A stretch of DNA of 64,000 nucleotides from Vibrio sp. JC009 (lineage in GTDB: Bacteria; Pseudomonadota; Gammaproteobacteria; Enterobacterales; Vibrionaceae). The notes beneath the pieces are model-generated. The model was not told the origin of the DNA, searched no databases, and worked only from the letters and a program-made list of their open reading frames with translations. The position numbers and the translations under genes are program-made. How positions within the stretch are numbered: the stretch's first letter is position 1; each line of letters begins with the position of its first letter. The DNA lies in assembly GCF_029016485.1 (NCBI RefSeq), contig NZ_CP092107.1, positions 496,001 to 560,000 of the forward strand, written 5' to 3'. This document shows, piece after piece, positions 45,974 through 54,528 of this stretch.

Positions 45974-46195
45974 CTAGATGCGTCGGTTTTCAGGATTTTT
46001 AATCCAGACTTTTTCAACCTTATCCCACATAAACAGCTCACCTCTGCTGTATTTAAACTGATGCTTGGCAAGATAATCATCAACGCATTCGATTTCAATT
46101 TCTCCGGTCTCGGTGCGTGATATATGCAAATTATTGGGGTGTATTTCAGTTATCTCATTGATGCGATCCAGCGCTTCCTTTACTTGATACTTCAT
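45974..46195 (-). CDS. Small acidic protein of unknown function
   Basis: This 73-residue protein is rich in Glu and aromatic residues (YQVKEALDRINEITEIHPNN, FKYSRGELFMWDKVEK). GGAGAG ends nine bases before the ATG, a strong ribosome site. No signal peptide or membrane segment is seen. It is divergent from the binding-protein gene at 46477 and 240 bp from the MCP start. The family is not recognised; the conserved-looking composition and ribosome site are the evidence that it is real. Confidence 0.55.
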   Translation of the reverse strand: MKYQVKEALDRINEITEIHPNNLHISRTETGEIEIECVDDYLAKHQFKYSRGELFMWDKVEKVWIKNPENRRI

Positions 46196-46476
46196 AGTTG
46201 GCCTCTCCTATACATCGAAGTAATTTTGATAAAGTTCATCGTATTTTTATATTGTGATATACAACGAGTCGTTTTTTTATGTGTAATAATAACTTAGACG
46301 CATAGGGCTTGAATGTGATATTGCTCCAAATACGATAAAGGTATCAGTGATGAATAATGTGACCTTTACTATGAAAATTCAAAACCCAAAAGCTCTGCCA
46401 GGTAAACAGTAATCAGCCTGAAGGAACAAAAGCTAATATATACAAAGTAAGTGCTTTCAATTGCATTGGAGACTAT

Positions 46477-47469
46477 GTGTTCTACTCTAGGTTTTTACAT
46501 TATCTGTTTGCTGGTTGTTTGTGCCTGACAACTGTTCATCTGCACGCCAAAACTATTGTTGTTATCGATAGTTACCATTATGGGTATCCATGGGCTAACT
46601 CAGAAAGGAAGGGATTTGAGGAACATATCGCCCCAGGCTGCCAGTTAACTTACTACCAAATGGATACTAAGCGGATTGCAAAAAGTGAGTTCTCAAAAAG
46701 AGCAGAGCAGATTTGGGAAACAGCGATTGCTGATGACCCGGATATGTTCATAACGATGGATGACAATGCTTTAAAGTACTTTGGGCAACGGATTTCGGAT
46801 GCTGGGTACCATCTTGTCTTTATGGGGGTAAACAATGACCCCCGAGCGTATTTTGAAAACCACAAGCTCCCTCAGAAAGTAGCAGGCATTCTGGAGCGGC
46901 CTTTAATAAAGCAGAACATATCCTTAATTGCTAAGCTGGTTCCAATACGGAAGAAGCGCGTTTTATTGATGATGGACAACGGGACGACCGCAAACAGTAT
47001 TTCCTCCCAAATGCTGGGGGGACACCGCGAGCTTGATGTTAACAATATTGCATTAGAGGTTTTTACTACAAATAGCTATAGCGAGTGGCAGGATAAAGTG
47101 CTTTCTATCTCTCCTCTTAAATACGATGCACTGATAATTGGCAGCTATGCATCTCTAAAGGACAATAGTTCAAAGCAAGTACCAGATACCGTTTCCTCTC
47201 AGTGGACAAGCTCGCATAGTAAGGTTCCGTTATTTTCTTTTTGGCAGCACGGCATCGGGAAAGGAAGGGCATTGGGTGGCCTGGCTGTCAGCGGGTTTGA
47301 GCAGGGAGCAAAAGCCGCTGAAGCAGTCAATGCAATACTAAGCAACGGCAGGGTTCCATTTGTCGAAGTACCTCAGCATGGGGAACTCATTTTAAGCCAA
47401 ACAGAGCTTACCCGCTGGAACATTGAACTACCGCACTATATTCGCAAAAGAAGTGTGCTCATTGATTGA
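46477..47469 (+). CDS. Stand-alone periplasmic binding protein (ABC-type, class I fold)
   Basis: This is a 330-residue protein with a signal peptide (FLHYLFAGCLCLTTVHLHA). The mature part begins KTIVVIDSYHYGYPWANSERKGF. DDPDMFITMDDNALKYFGQ and HLVFMGVNNDPRAYF are typical of the ABC-sub-bind group, whose members often feed signal proteins. The start is GTG at 46477, with GGAG five bases before it. No permease or kinase lies beside it. A role in signalling through a distant kinase or cyclase is possible. Ligand unknown. Confidence 0.75.
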   Translation: MFYSRFLHYLFAGCLCLTTVHLHAKTIVVIDSYHYGYPWANSERKGFEEHIAPGCQLTYYQMDTKRIAKSEFSKRAEQIWETAIADDPDMFITMDDNALKYFGQRISDAGYHLVFMGVNNDPRAYFENHKLPQKVAGILERPLIKQNISLIAKLVPIRKKRVLLMMDNGTTANSISSQMLGGHRELDVNNIALEVFTTNSYSEWQDKVLSISPLKYDALIIGSYASLKDNSSKQVPDTVSSQWTSSHSKVPLFSFWQHGIGKGRALGGLAVSGFEQGAKAAEAVNAILSNGRVPFVEVPQHGELILSQTELTRWNIELPHYIRKRSVLID

Positions 47470-47481
47470 CAAGACAAACTA

Positions 47482-47541
47482 GAATGCATATCAGACTCAA
47501 AGTTACCTGGCGGAGTATAAACTGTCACTGAACTTATTTAC
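47482..47541. repeat. Remnant of the family A palindromic element
   Basis: GAATGCATATCAGACTCAAAGTTACC (read here as GAATGCATATCAG and CTCAAAGTTACC) and TATAAACTGTCACTGAACTTATTT match the middle of the copy at 61754-61906. The hairpin ends are absent. It runs to and just into the 3' end of the VF530 gene. Confidence 0.65.
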
Positions 47542-47947
47542 GAGAACTACGACCACGTGAAGAGCGTGCTTTATGAGATGAAGCCGCTTTTGCCTGTGAC
47601 TTCAATATAGAATCAACGGTCAGAACCATTGGTTCTTTTGGTTTCAGGCCATGAGGGAAGGTACGAGCGCGTGGTGGTAACTCATACTCTTCTGCTGATG
47701 CACGAGGCATACGCTTGAAACGATAAAGGTAGAAGTTTTCCAGCTTTTCTCTGGCCCAGTCAGTTTTCTTCAAATACTTAACACTGCTCGCAACTGATGG
47801 TTTGGTGTGAAAGCAGTTAAAGCGCATGGCAGTATCTAAAATATCCCAGCCATAGAAATCCACCAGCTCCTGAATCATGGTTTCCAACTTAAGACCGTGC
47901 AGTGGGTTGTTTTTCTGTAGTTCAATTCTTTCTTCATCAGTCATCAT
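47534..47947 (-). CDS. VF530 (DUF2132) family DNA-binding protein
   Basis: This 137-residue protein begins with the VF530 fold: NNPLHGLKLETMIQELVDFYGW, FNCFHTKPSVASSVKYLKKTDWAREKLENFYLY (read in pieces: HTKPSVASSVKYLKKTDWA). The N-terminal 75 residues are the recognised domain, named after a Vibrio fischeri protein with a DNA-binding-like fold. The C-terminal 60 residues are basic and Ser/Arg-rich (SSHKARSSRGRSSRK) and may also bind nucleic acid. Single-gene unit; function not established. Confidence 0.85.
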   Translation of the reverse strand: MMTDEERIELQKNNPLHGLKLETMIQELVDFYGWDILDTAMRFNCFHTKPSVASSVKYLKKTDWAREKLENFYLYRFKRMPRASAEEYELPPRARTFPHGLKPKEPMVLTVDSILKSQAKAASSHKARSSRGRSSRK

Positions 47948-48018
47948 AACGAGTTCCTAAGCGTTCACTGGGTGGGAGAGTATATCAGAGTTCATCGACC
48001 TGCATACTAGTTTGACAC

Positions 48019-49035
48019 TCACGCTAACCAGCTCTCCACCGACAGATCCAGACTGGTCATAATTTCTGTCTGCGTTAACCCGTGATGTTCCGCAAAAACA
48101 AGACATGCGCCAAGACCACAGCCTTCGATAACATAGCCTCTTTCATACATTCGGATGGCATCAAACTCTGAGCGGGTAAAATCTGTCTTTGGCATAAATA
48201 AGGCGCAATTGTCCGGTAGTGCCTGAGCCGTGACTTTTGCGTCACTGGACTCCAGTACCCAGCGGGTTGTGCCTACTGCAAGCTTCTCTACCTGGGTTTT
48301 CCCTTTCATTGCAATAACCGGGGCAAAAATCATAGCCCCGCCGGCAAGATGAAGGCTTGGGAGATCAGCAGCAAGTAACGTACAGCAAGCTCTTTGCACC
48401 GGATCAGACAGGTTCATATCACGGGTAAACTTTTCTGCATCCAGCCCCAGCCCACCGGCTTGCTGCTGAAGCATTTCCAAAACTCTGGATTTAACCGCCA
48501 GTTTTTCCGGATCTTTGGTACTTCCGGCAAACCAGAGTTTTTCATCCAGCCAGTGGCGCAGCCAGAGTGTCGCAAAAGTGGTTCCGCCGATACCGGACTC
48601 GGCAATCAGATGCTCTTCACCGTTTTCAGCCTGTCGCATGAGTTCAGGAATTAACTCATTGCGAATCAGGTTTTCCTCTTCACCCAGTTTACACTGATGG
48701 ATAACCACATCATCCAGCTCACTGTCGCTAAAATCCGGTACATTATCCAGACCAAGCTGATAGCTGTGCAGCCGGATCTTAAAGCCCTTTTTCTGCAACG
48801 CCTTAAAAATACCATGAACCAGAATTGCCGGAGTGACAGAGCCATTGCCAAGTGCAGGTGAGGGCAAATATTCCCCCGCCAGCAGAGTATTGGCTCTGCC
48901 GCAGGCGATCAGCTCAGTATCACGGGTAGGATGAAGTTGCATCAGCCCCTCTCCGGCGCCTGCATCGCTAATCTCATGCAGGTTCGGAACCGGAGCAACG
49001 GAATTAAGAGTGATGTAGTTCAGCCATGTCATCAT
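48019..49035 (-). CDS. CobT-like nicotinate-nucleotide phosphoribosyltransferase (divergent)
   Basis: This is a 338-residue protein at the end of the cobalamin operon. LIAESGIGGTTFATLWL is the counterpart of the phosphate-binding loop seen in CobT-type enzymes, and LHLAGGAMIFAPVIAM and MYERGYVIEGCGLGACLVFAE are further features. It looks like the TIGR00303-type CobT homologue, not the usual enterobacterial CobT. The reaction would make alpha-ribazole phosphate from nicotinate mononucleotide and a lower base. Start ATG at 49033-49035 overlaps the CobU stop by one base. The family is confident; activity on dimethylbenzimidazole is inferred. Confidence 0.78.
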   Translation of the reverse strand: MMTWLNYITLNSVAPVPNLHEISDAGAGEGLMQLHPTRDTELIACGRANTLLAGEYLPSPALGNGSVTPAILVHGIFKALQKKGFKIRLHSYQLGLDNVPDFSDSELDDVVIHQCKLGEEENLIRNELIPELMRQAENGEEHLIAESGIGGTTFATLWLRHWLDEKLWFAGSTKDPEKLAVKSRVLEMLQQQAGGLGLDAEKFTRDMNLSDPVQRACCTLLAADLPSLHLAGGAMIFAPVIAMKGKTQVEKLAVGTTRWVLESSDAKVTAQALPDNCALFMPKTDFTRSEFDAIRMYERGYVIEGCGLGACLVFAEHHGLTQTEIMTSLDLSVESWLA

Positions 49036-49568
49036 CAGGCTCCTTTTAACGTCATAGGAAGCCCCGCAGTAACCAGAGTGACTTTAGGAACCTGCGCAGC
49101 AATAGCCTGATGAAGCCAGCCTGCTTCATCCACAAAACGGCGGCTGATTTCTCCCATGGGAACCACACCGCAGCCCACTTCGTTACTGACCAACAGCACT
49201 TGTCCAGGAAGACTTGCCAGAGTATCCAAAAGCTCGGCTTTATAATCCGCCCACTCTCTGCCGGATTCACCAAACAGACAATTACTCAGCCAGAGTGTTA
49301 AGCAGTCAACCAGAATGCAGTTGTCTGCTGTGCTGCTCTCTTTCAGAGCGCGGGATAACTCCAGCGGCTGTTCAATCACCTTCCACTCAGAAGGTCTTTG
49401 CGCCTGATGAAGCTCTACCCGTTTTGCCATTTCCTCATCGCGCACTTCGGATGTGGCAATATAGATAACCGGCTTACCCGAGGCCTTAGCAATATTTTCT
49501 GCGTAGCTGCTTTTGCCCGAGCGGGCACCGCCAAGTACAAGCTCAACAACAGGTTTTGCATCATTCAC
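49035..49568 (-). CDS. cobU: Adenosylcobinamide kinase/guanylyltransferase (CobU/CobP)
   Basis: This is a 177-residue bifunctional enzyme that phosphorylates adenosylcobinamide and then adds GMP. The P-loop is LVLGGARSGKS near residue 11. The second conserved block is ILVDCLTLWLSN (about 95-106), followed by the VLLVSNEVGCGVVPMG catalytic region. ATG at 49566-49568 overlaps the CobD stop by eight bases, as usual in this operon. The length matches the family. Confidence 0.93.
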   Translation of the reverse strand: MNDAKPVVELVLGGARSGKSSYAENIAKASGKPVIYIATSEVRDEEMAKRVELHQAQRPSEWKVIEQPLELSRALKESSTADNCILVDCLTLWLSNCLFGESGREWADYKAELLDTLASLPGQVLLVSNEVGCGVVPMGEISRRFVDEAGWLHQAIAAQVPKVTLVTAGLPMTLKGA

Positions 49569-50607
49569 AAACAGACTCCTTTCGGTATTCAGCCAGCTTT
49601 TTCAGCGCAGATTCCAGTATTTGCCACTGCTTTTCATTAGCAGGAAGCCCAAAGCGCAGCGCATTCTTTTCATCACACAGACGGGTAAGCACCTGCTGTT
49701 TGCACAGCAGTTCATGGCACACGGGAGCATTGTCCAGATAGACAGTAGTGAAAAGATCCGTTCCGGAAAAACGGCAATTCAGAGACGCACTAAGAAGACC
49801 AGTCAACCTTGCGGAGTCTGACTTAATTCTCTCACTTGCTTTCGCATGCCACTTTGTATCCATCAGAGCGGTTTTCATCACCCACCGGCTTGGACCTGTA
49901 ACCGTCCACGGCCCCAGATACTCTTCCAGCAAATTTTTAGTCTGAGTATCCGCAAAAACAAAACCTACCCGAGCCCCGGCCAGACCAAAGAACTTACCCA
50001 CTGAACGCAGTACAATCCGGTTTTCAAGCTCAGCGTCAGGGCTTAACAATGAAACCTCCGGTGTACAGTCCACAAATGCTTCATCCACTATCAGGTATCC
50101 GCCCTTTTCCGCAAGGAACGCTGACAGGCTAAGCAGTTCATCTTTCTGCGTAAAACGTCCGGTCGGATTATTCGGATTAATAATCAGAGCCACATCACAG
50201 CAGGATATCTGCTCCTCAGACGGAAAGTTTTCGTAAAACTCAACCTTCCAGCTCTGACCATCTTTGTTAAATCCGCTCCATGCATGCTGATGCTCTTTGT
50301 AGCCAACTCTTGGCAGAGCGATAGTTCCGCAACGGCCCATTTTTTCGGTAATCACCGAAGGCATAGCCATAATGGCTGCCTGAGATCCGGCCACCACAAC
50401 CGGCTCAACCGGAGCCTGATAATAGTGCTGAGCAGCGGCTTCCAGACCATCTTTTACCTGCGGAAGCTGATTCCAGACCGATGCCGGAATATCGCCCACC
50501 GGATAGGTAAAAGGGCTGACTCCGGTAGAAAGATCGATCCAGTCCTCCGGATCACTATTGTATTGAGTGGCAATCTGAATCAGGTTTCCACCATGTTTTA
50601 CCGCCAT
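49561..50607 (-). CDS. cobD: L-threonine-O-3-phosphate decarboxylase (CobD)
   Basis: This is a 348-residue PLP enzyme (fold type I, HisC-like). It decarboxylates threonine phosphate to aminopropanol phosphate. The PLP lysine is in VLRSVGKFFGLAGARVGF. NPNNPTGRF is the PLP-phosphate loop, and VDEAFVDCTPE precedes it. The start is set at the ATG 50605-50607, where it overlaps the CbiB stop by one base; an earlier opening would produce an unlikely Arg-rich leader. It is the CobD/CobC-type, not HisC, since it lies in a corrinoid operon. Confidence 0.9.
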   Translation of the reverse strand: MAVKHGGNLIQIATQYNSDPEDWIDLSTGVSPFTYPVGDIPASVWNQLPQVKDGLEAAAQHYYQAPVEPVVVAGSQAAIMAMPSVITEKMGRCGTIALPRVGYKEHQHAWSGFNKDGQSWKVEFYENFPSEEQISCCDVALIINPNNPTGRFTQKDELLSLSAFLAEKGGYLIVDEAFVDCTPEVSLLSPDAELENRIVLRSVGKFFGLAGARVGFVFADTQTKNLLEEYLGPWTVTGPSRWVMKTALMDTKWHAKASERIKSDSARLTGLLSASLNCRFSGTDLFTTVYLDNAPVCHELLCKQQVLTRLCDEKNALRFGLPANEKQWQILESALKKLAEYRKESVCE

Positions 50608-51575
50608 TAACTGACTCCTGCGATAACGCAAATTAACCACAAATAACTGAGCGCAAAGCTCCCTGTTGAAACCAGCCGGTTCGCTCTGACAATCGCCTCC
50701 CAACCGGCATAGTCGCCCATTCCCATAGGCTTTTTGTCGTGCAAAACACCGTGATAATAGGTTGGCCCGCCAATGGTTACGCCTAAAGCGCCGGCACCGG
50801 TGGTCATTACCACGCCACCATTTGGACTGCTGCACTCTTTTGCCTGAGATTTCCAGCAACTGAGTGCGTTTTTAAAGTTGCCCTGAAATGCATAACAGAT
50901 GGCGGTAATACGGGCAGGAAGCCAGCCAAGAAAATCATCGGTTTTCGCACTGAAACGGCCAAAGTTCAGATACTTCTCGTTTTTATAGCCCCACATTGCA
51001 TCCAGCGTGTTGGCTAAGCGAAACAGAACCGCACCGGGCGCGCCCAGCAGTAAGAACCAGACCATAGGCGCAAATACCGCATCGTTACCGTTTTCCAGTA
51101 CAGATTCGATAGCAGAAGAGACGATCTCTTTTTCTCCCATCTTCTCAGTATTGCGGCTGACAATCATGGATACCTGATAGCGGGCATCCTCAATATCCCC
51201 GGCCTTTAACGGCACAAAAATATTATGCGCATGTTCAAGCAGGCTACGTCCGCCAATAGTGAGATAAAGAATGACCACATTCAGAACAAGCCATAGCAAA
51301 AGTGAAGCCTGCCGAGCCAGTTCAAGCGCAGCACCGGTAAGCAGCACCAGAGGAATCACAGCAAGTGTCCATGCCAGTATCCCCTGCTTTCGCTCACTCA
51401 GCCAGTTCAGGCTCCGACACTTTTTCTCAACCACGTTTGCCAGCTTGCCAAAGCCAATCAGCGGATGAAACTTATTTGGCTCACCCAGCCATTTATCCAG
51501 CCACAAGGCAGCAACCAGAACAAGAGCGCTGAGAAAAGCGCTTTGTCCGGGACTAAGAGGAAGCTCAGGCAACAT
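50607..51575 (-). CDS. cbiB: Adenosylcobinamide-phosphate synthase (CbiB)
   Basis: This is a 322-residue membrane enzyme that attaches aminopropanol (phosphate) to adenosylcobyric acid. Hydrophobic helices are near residues 12-27, 65-90, 180-200 and 300-318. Typical motifs are NKFHPLIGFGKLANVVEK, YQVSMIVSRNTEKMGEKEI, MWGYKNEKYLNFGRFSAK and GGPTYYHG. It overlaps the CobA gene by 11 bases and the CobD gene by one base. Confidence 0.93.
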   Translation of the reverse strand: MLPELPLSPGQSAFLSALVLVAALWLDKWLGEPNKFHPLIGFGKLANVVEKKCRSLNWLSERKQGILAWTLAVIPLVLLTGAALELARQASLLLWLVLNVVILYLTIGGRSLLEHAHNIFVPLKAGDIEDARYQVSMIVSRNTEKMGEKEIVSSAIESVLENGNDAVFAPMVWFLLLGAPGAVLFRLANTLDAMWGYKNEKYLNFGRFSAKTDDFLGWLPARITAICYAFQGNFKNALSCWKSQAKECSSPNGGVVMTTGAGALGVTIGGPTYYHGVLHDKKPMGMGDYAGWEAIVRANRLVSTGSFALSYLWLICVIAGVS

Positions 51576-52938
51576 CGGCTCTCTCTTGAGAACTGATCAC
51601 ATCAGACATATCCACAAACTCCGGGTAGTCTGCGTCCTTGGCAAGATGGCCATTGGCCGTTGCCCACTCAAGTACCTCTTCATTAAGCGGAACCAGTTGC
51701 GCCCCTTCAAGCGCTTCACTGTGATGCTCTTTAATGGATTTAAATACGGAAATATCTTCCACCAGAATCCACTCAACCGCCGGGATCTGATACCCCTGAG
51801 GCTTACAGATATGGCGGCCTGCCAGATAGTAACGGTCTTTATCACCAAACGCTTTTTCTTCGCTAAGCGTCAGTGTCATTGCGTTTTCAAACAGTTTTTC
51901 AGCACGGATTCCGATGTTTTTCAGCGCCTTTCTTACATAACGGTTATCACTGCCCATGGGCATAGCAAATTTACGGATATCCCAGTTATGCTCCAAAAGC
52001 GCTTTCCACCAGACATTAAATGAAGGCAGATCGCTAAAGCTGAGCGCTTTCTGAGAAGCAAGAAATTCCAGATCCTCAGTATCAAGCAGTGACTTAACCG
52101 GCAGGCTGTTAATCTCAATCACCTCTGCGCCGCTCTCCCTGAGAAGTGTGGTCTCTTCATACTGACCACAAACCAGAATACGAACCCCTGTCAGAGGCAG
52201 AAGATTGCGCCATGCAAACTCTTCACTCTGCTTAACCACATCGCCGATAATCACAAGAGACGGGCCTTTCTGCTCAAGGTTGGCAACTCTGTCGGCGATG
52301 GTTTCCAGCGTTGCGGTAATACAGTTGTGATCCGCGCTGGTAGCTGAGCTGATAAGCGCAATTGGCGTATCCGGTCTTCTGCCGTTAGCTATCAGGTTTT
52401 CAGCGTGCTCAGGCAGTTTTTTGGCGCCCATATAAAGCACTAAAGTGCCACCGGCGCGGCCAAGCTCGCCCCAGGAAACAATGGTTTTTGAGTGCTGATG
52501 TCCGCTGACAAAGGTCACGCTTGATGCGATACCACCACTGGTCAGCGGAAAGCCGGAATAGGCAGCTGAGCCAAGCGCTGCGGTAATACCCGGAATGATC
52601 TCATAGGAAATGTTATTCTCGTTCAGTTCACGGCACTCTTCGGTCGTACGGCCAAAGATGCAGGGATCACCCGCTTTAAGGCGGGCAACCGTTTTACCGG
52701 CCAGGGCGTATTCCATCACGTCAGGATGCATACCGTAATCGATATGTGTCCCCTGATAACCGCGGTATCCTACCTGATGAAGATGCACATGCTCAGGCAC
52801 CATGGAAAGAATGGCAGCGCTGACCAGCTTGTCGTAACAAACCACGTCACACTCGCTCAGAAGCTGCTTTGCACGGCAGGTAAGCAGTCCCGGATCACCC
52901 GGTCCTGCACCAATCAGATAAACCTTACCCTTACTCAT
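51565..52938 (-). CDS. cobA: Uroporphyrinogen-III methyltransferase fused to a HemD-like domain
   Basis: This is a 457-residue fusion. Residues 1-245 are a complete SUMT (CobA): KVYLIGAGPGDPGLLT, AGDPCIFGR, GITAALGSAAY, PLTSGGIASSVTFVSGH and LVLYMGAKKL. Residues 250-457 (GVRILVCGQYEETTLL, SFNVWWKALLEHNW, MGSDNRYVRKALKNIGIRAEKLF) resemble uroporphyrinogen-III synthase but are weakly conserved. CobA makes precorrin-2, the entry to corrin synthesis. The start is the ATG at 52936-52938, placed so MSKGKVYLIGAG begins the chain; it overlaps the next gene by eight bases. Whether the second domain still works is open. Confidence 0.88.
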   Translation of the reverse strand: MSKGKVYLIGAGPGDPGLLTCRAKQLLSECDVVCYDKLVSAAILSMVPEHVHLHQVGYRGYQGTHIDYGMHPDVMEYALAGKTVARLKAGDPCIFGRTTEECRELNENNISYEIIPGITAALGSAAYSGFPLTSGGIASSVTFVSGHQHSKTIVSWGELGRAGGTLVLYMGAKKLPEHAENLIANGRRPDTPIALISSATSADHNCITATLETIADRVANLEQKGPSLVIIGDVVKQSEEFAWRNLLPLTGVRILVCGQYEETTLLRESGAEVIEINSLPVKSLLDTEDLEFLASQKALSFSDLPSFNVWWKALLEHNWDIRKFAMPMGSDNRYVRKALKNIGIRAEKLFENAMTLTLSEEKAFGDKDRYYLAGRHICKPQGYQIPAVEWILVEDISVFKSIKEHHSEALEGAQLVPLNEEVLEWATANGHLAKDADYPEFVDMSDVISSQERADVA

Positions 52939-53710
52939 TGGCCTCTCCTTCCACCACTTTTGCTTTGCGGCAGGCGTGAGAGAAAGTCGGGTCATACAGT
53001 TTTGAATCCACAAAATCATCAATGGCAAAGACCTTGCTAACGATGATCATCGCCGTTGAGCGGATATTGGCTTCATGCATTTTATCTGCGATATCAGCAA
53101 GGGTGCCGCGAATAATTCGCTGCTCAGGATGAGAAGCTTTTTCCACCACACAGACCGGCCAGTTTTGCGGATACACGTCGCTTAGTTCACGCACGACTTT
53201 ACGGATCAGAGTGGCACTCAGGAACAAACACAGGGTTGCTTCATGACTTGCCAGAGATTTCAGATTCTCTTTCTCAGGAACCGGCGTTCTGCCAGAGGCG
53301 CGGGAAAGAATAATGGTCTGACACTCTTCCGGCAGGGTCAGCTCCTGTCCCAGTGCGGCAGCCGATGCCTGAAAAGAAGAAACACCCGGAATCACTTTCC
53401 AGTCAATTCCCAGATCATTGAGCCTGCGGGTCTGCTCCGCCAGAGAAGAGTAGATAGAAAGGTCACCGGTCTGCACGCGGGCAACATCTTCACCTTTTTC
53501 ATGGGCATCGGTATAGACCTTAGTGATTTCATCCAGATCCATACTGGCAGAATCGAAAACCTTAGCATCGAGGCGAGCTCGTTCAATTACAGCCTTAGGC
53601 ACCAGACTTCCGGCATATAGAATGACCGGGCAGGTTTCCACCAGCTTTGCGCCCTTTACCGTAATCAGATCCGGGTCACCCGGTCCGGCACCAATAAAAT
53701 AAACGGTCAT
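52931..53710 (-). CDS. cbiF: Precorrin-4 C11-methyltransferase (CbiF/CobM)
   Basis: This is a 259-residue SAM-dependent methyltransferase of the corrin family. The start VYFIGAGPGDPDLITVKGAKL is typical. PVILYAGSLVP and RVQTGDLSIYSSLAEQ are CbiF signatures, followed by PGVSSFQASAAALGQELTLPE. It methylates C11 of (cobalt-)precorrin-4. The ATG overlaps the CbiH stop by four bases (ATGA). Confidence 0.93.
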   Translation of the reverse strand: MTVYFIGAGPGDPDLITVKGAKLVETCPVILYAGSLVPKAVIERARLDAKVFDSASMDLDEITKVYTDAHEKGEDVARVQTGDLSIYSSLAEQTRRLNDLGIDWKVIPGVSSFQASAAALGQELTLPEECQTIILSRASGRTPVPEKENLKSLASHEATLCLFLSATLIRKVVRELSDVYPQNWPVCVVEKASHPEQRIIRGTLADIADKMHEANIRSTAMIIVSKVFAIDDFVDSKLYDPTFSHACRKAKVVEGEANE

Positions 53711-54528
53711 GCTGCATCCTCACTATTTTCTGATTTATTCTTCAGGGAACGGCCGGGAGTCTGACCTTCTCGGGTCTCTCCGTCTTCCAGCGTATATTTG
53801 TTTTTGTATCCGCGCGGCGTCACTATCCAGTCTTCAAAACGGTAGCTGCTTTCGTTTCCAATGATAACGGCCGCGTTCATACCAAACTCAAGTTCAGTAA
53901 ACTTATCCAGTGTTGAAAGCTGAACGCTCTGCTCTTCACGGTATGCGGCGTTTACCACTGCCACCGGCGTGTCTGCCGGGCGGTGTTTCAGCAGGATCTG
54001 CTGAGCTTCAATAATATGGTTCTGGCGCTTTTTAGAGCGCGGGTTGTAGAAGGTGATGGCAAAATCCGCCATAGCCGCCGCTTCAATGCGCTTAGTGATC
54101 ACTTCCCATGGGGTAAGGAGATCGGACAGCGAGATTGTGCAGCTGTCATGCCCAAGCGGTGCGCCGACCAGAGAGGCGCAGGCATTGGCTGCAGTGATCC
54201 CCGGCACGGTTTCCACTGCAATATTCAGGTTCTGCGATGCCATCAGCTCAAACACCAATGGCGCCATGGCATACATGCCCGCATCACCGGAGCAGACAAG
54301 GGCAACGTTTTTGCCTTCCTGAACATGTTGAATGGCTGCATCGGCACGCTGCCACTCTTTGGTCATTCCGGTTCTTACCAGAGCCTGATTATCGATAAGG
54401 TCGGCAATCAGCTTTACGTAAAGACCGTAGCCAACAATCACGTCAGCGCTTTTAATCACTTCCTGAGCCCGGACTGACATCAGATCCAGACTTCCGGGAC
54501 CGAGTCCTACAAGGAATAATTTAGCCAC
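53707..54528 (-). CDS. cbiH: Precorrin-3B C17-methyltransferase (CbiH/CobJ)
   Basis: This is a 273-residue SAM-dependent methyltransferase. LFLVGLGPGSLDLMSVRAQEVI opens the chain; VCSGDAGMYAMAPLVFELM and VPGITAANACASLVGAPLGHDSC are CbiH motifs, with DFAITFYNPRSKKR following. It methylates C17 with ring contraction in the anaerobic pathway. A C-terminal polar tail of about 30 residues (EDGETREGQTPGRSLKNK) is beyond the usual end. It overlaps CbiG by eight bases and CbiF by four. Confidence 0.93.
   Translation of the reverse strand: MAKLFLVGLGPGSLDLMSVRAQEVIKSADVIVGYGLYVKLIADLIDNQALVRTGMTKEWQRADAAIQHVQEGKNVALVCSGDAGMYAMAPLVFELMASQNLNIAVETVPGITAANACASLVGAPLGHDSCTISLSDLLTPWEVITKRIEAAAMADFAITFYNPRSKKRQNHIIEAQQILLKHRPADTPVAVVNAAYREEQSVQLSTLDKFTELEFGMNAAVIIGNESSYRFEDWIVTPRGYKNKYTLEDGETREGQTPGRSLKNKSENSEDAA

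Noticed and set aside
46350-46412. Twenty-codon frame (MNNVTFTMK...) upstream of the binding protein at 46477
   Set aside because: Too short, and the context gives no regulatory or coding support.
49600-50860. N-terminal extension of CobD starting at 50859
   Set aside because: The extra 84 residues are Arg/Trp-rich and antisense-like to CbiB; the ATG at 50607 overlaps the CbiB stop by one base as expected for this operon.
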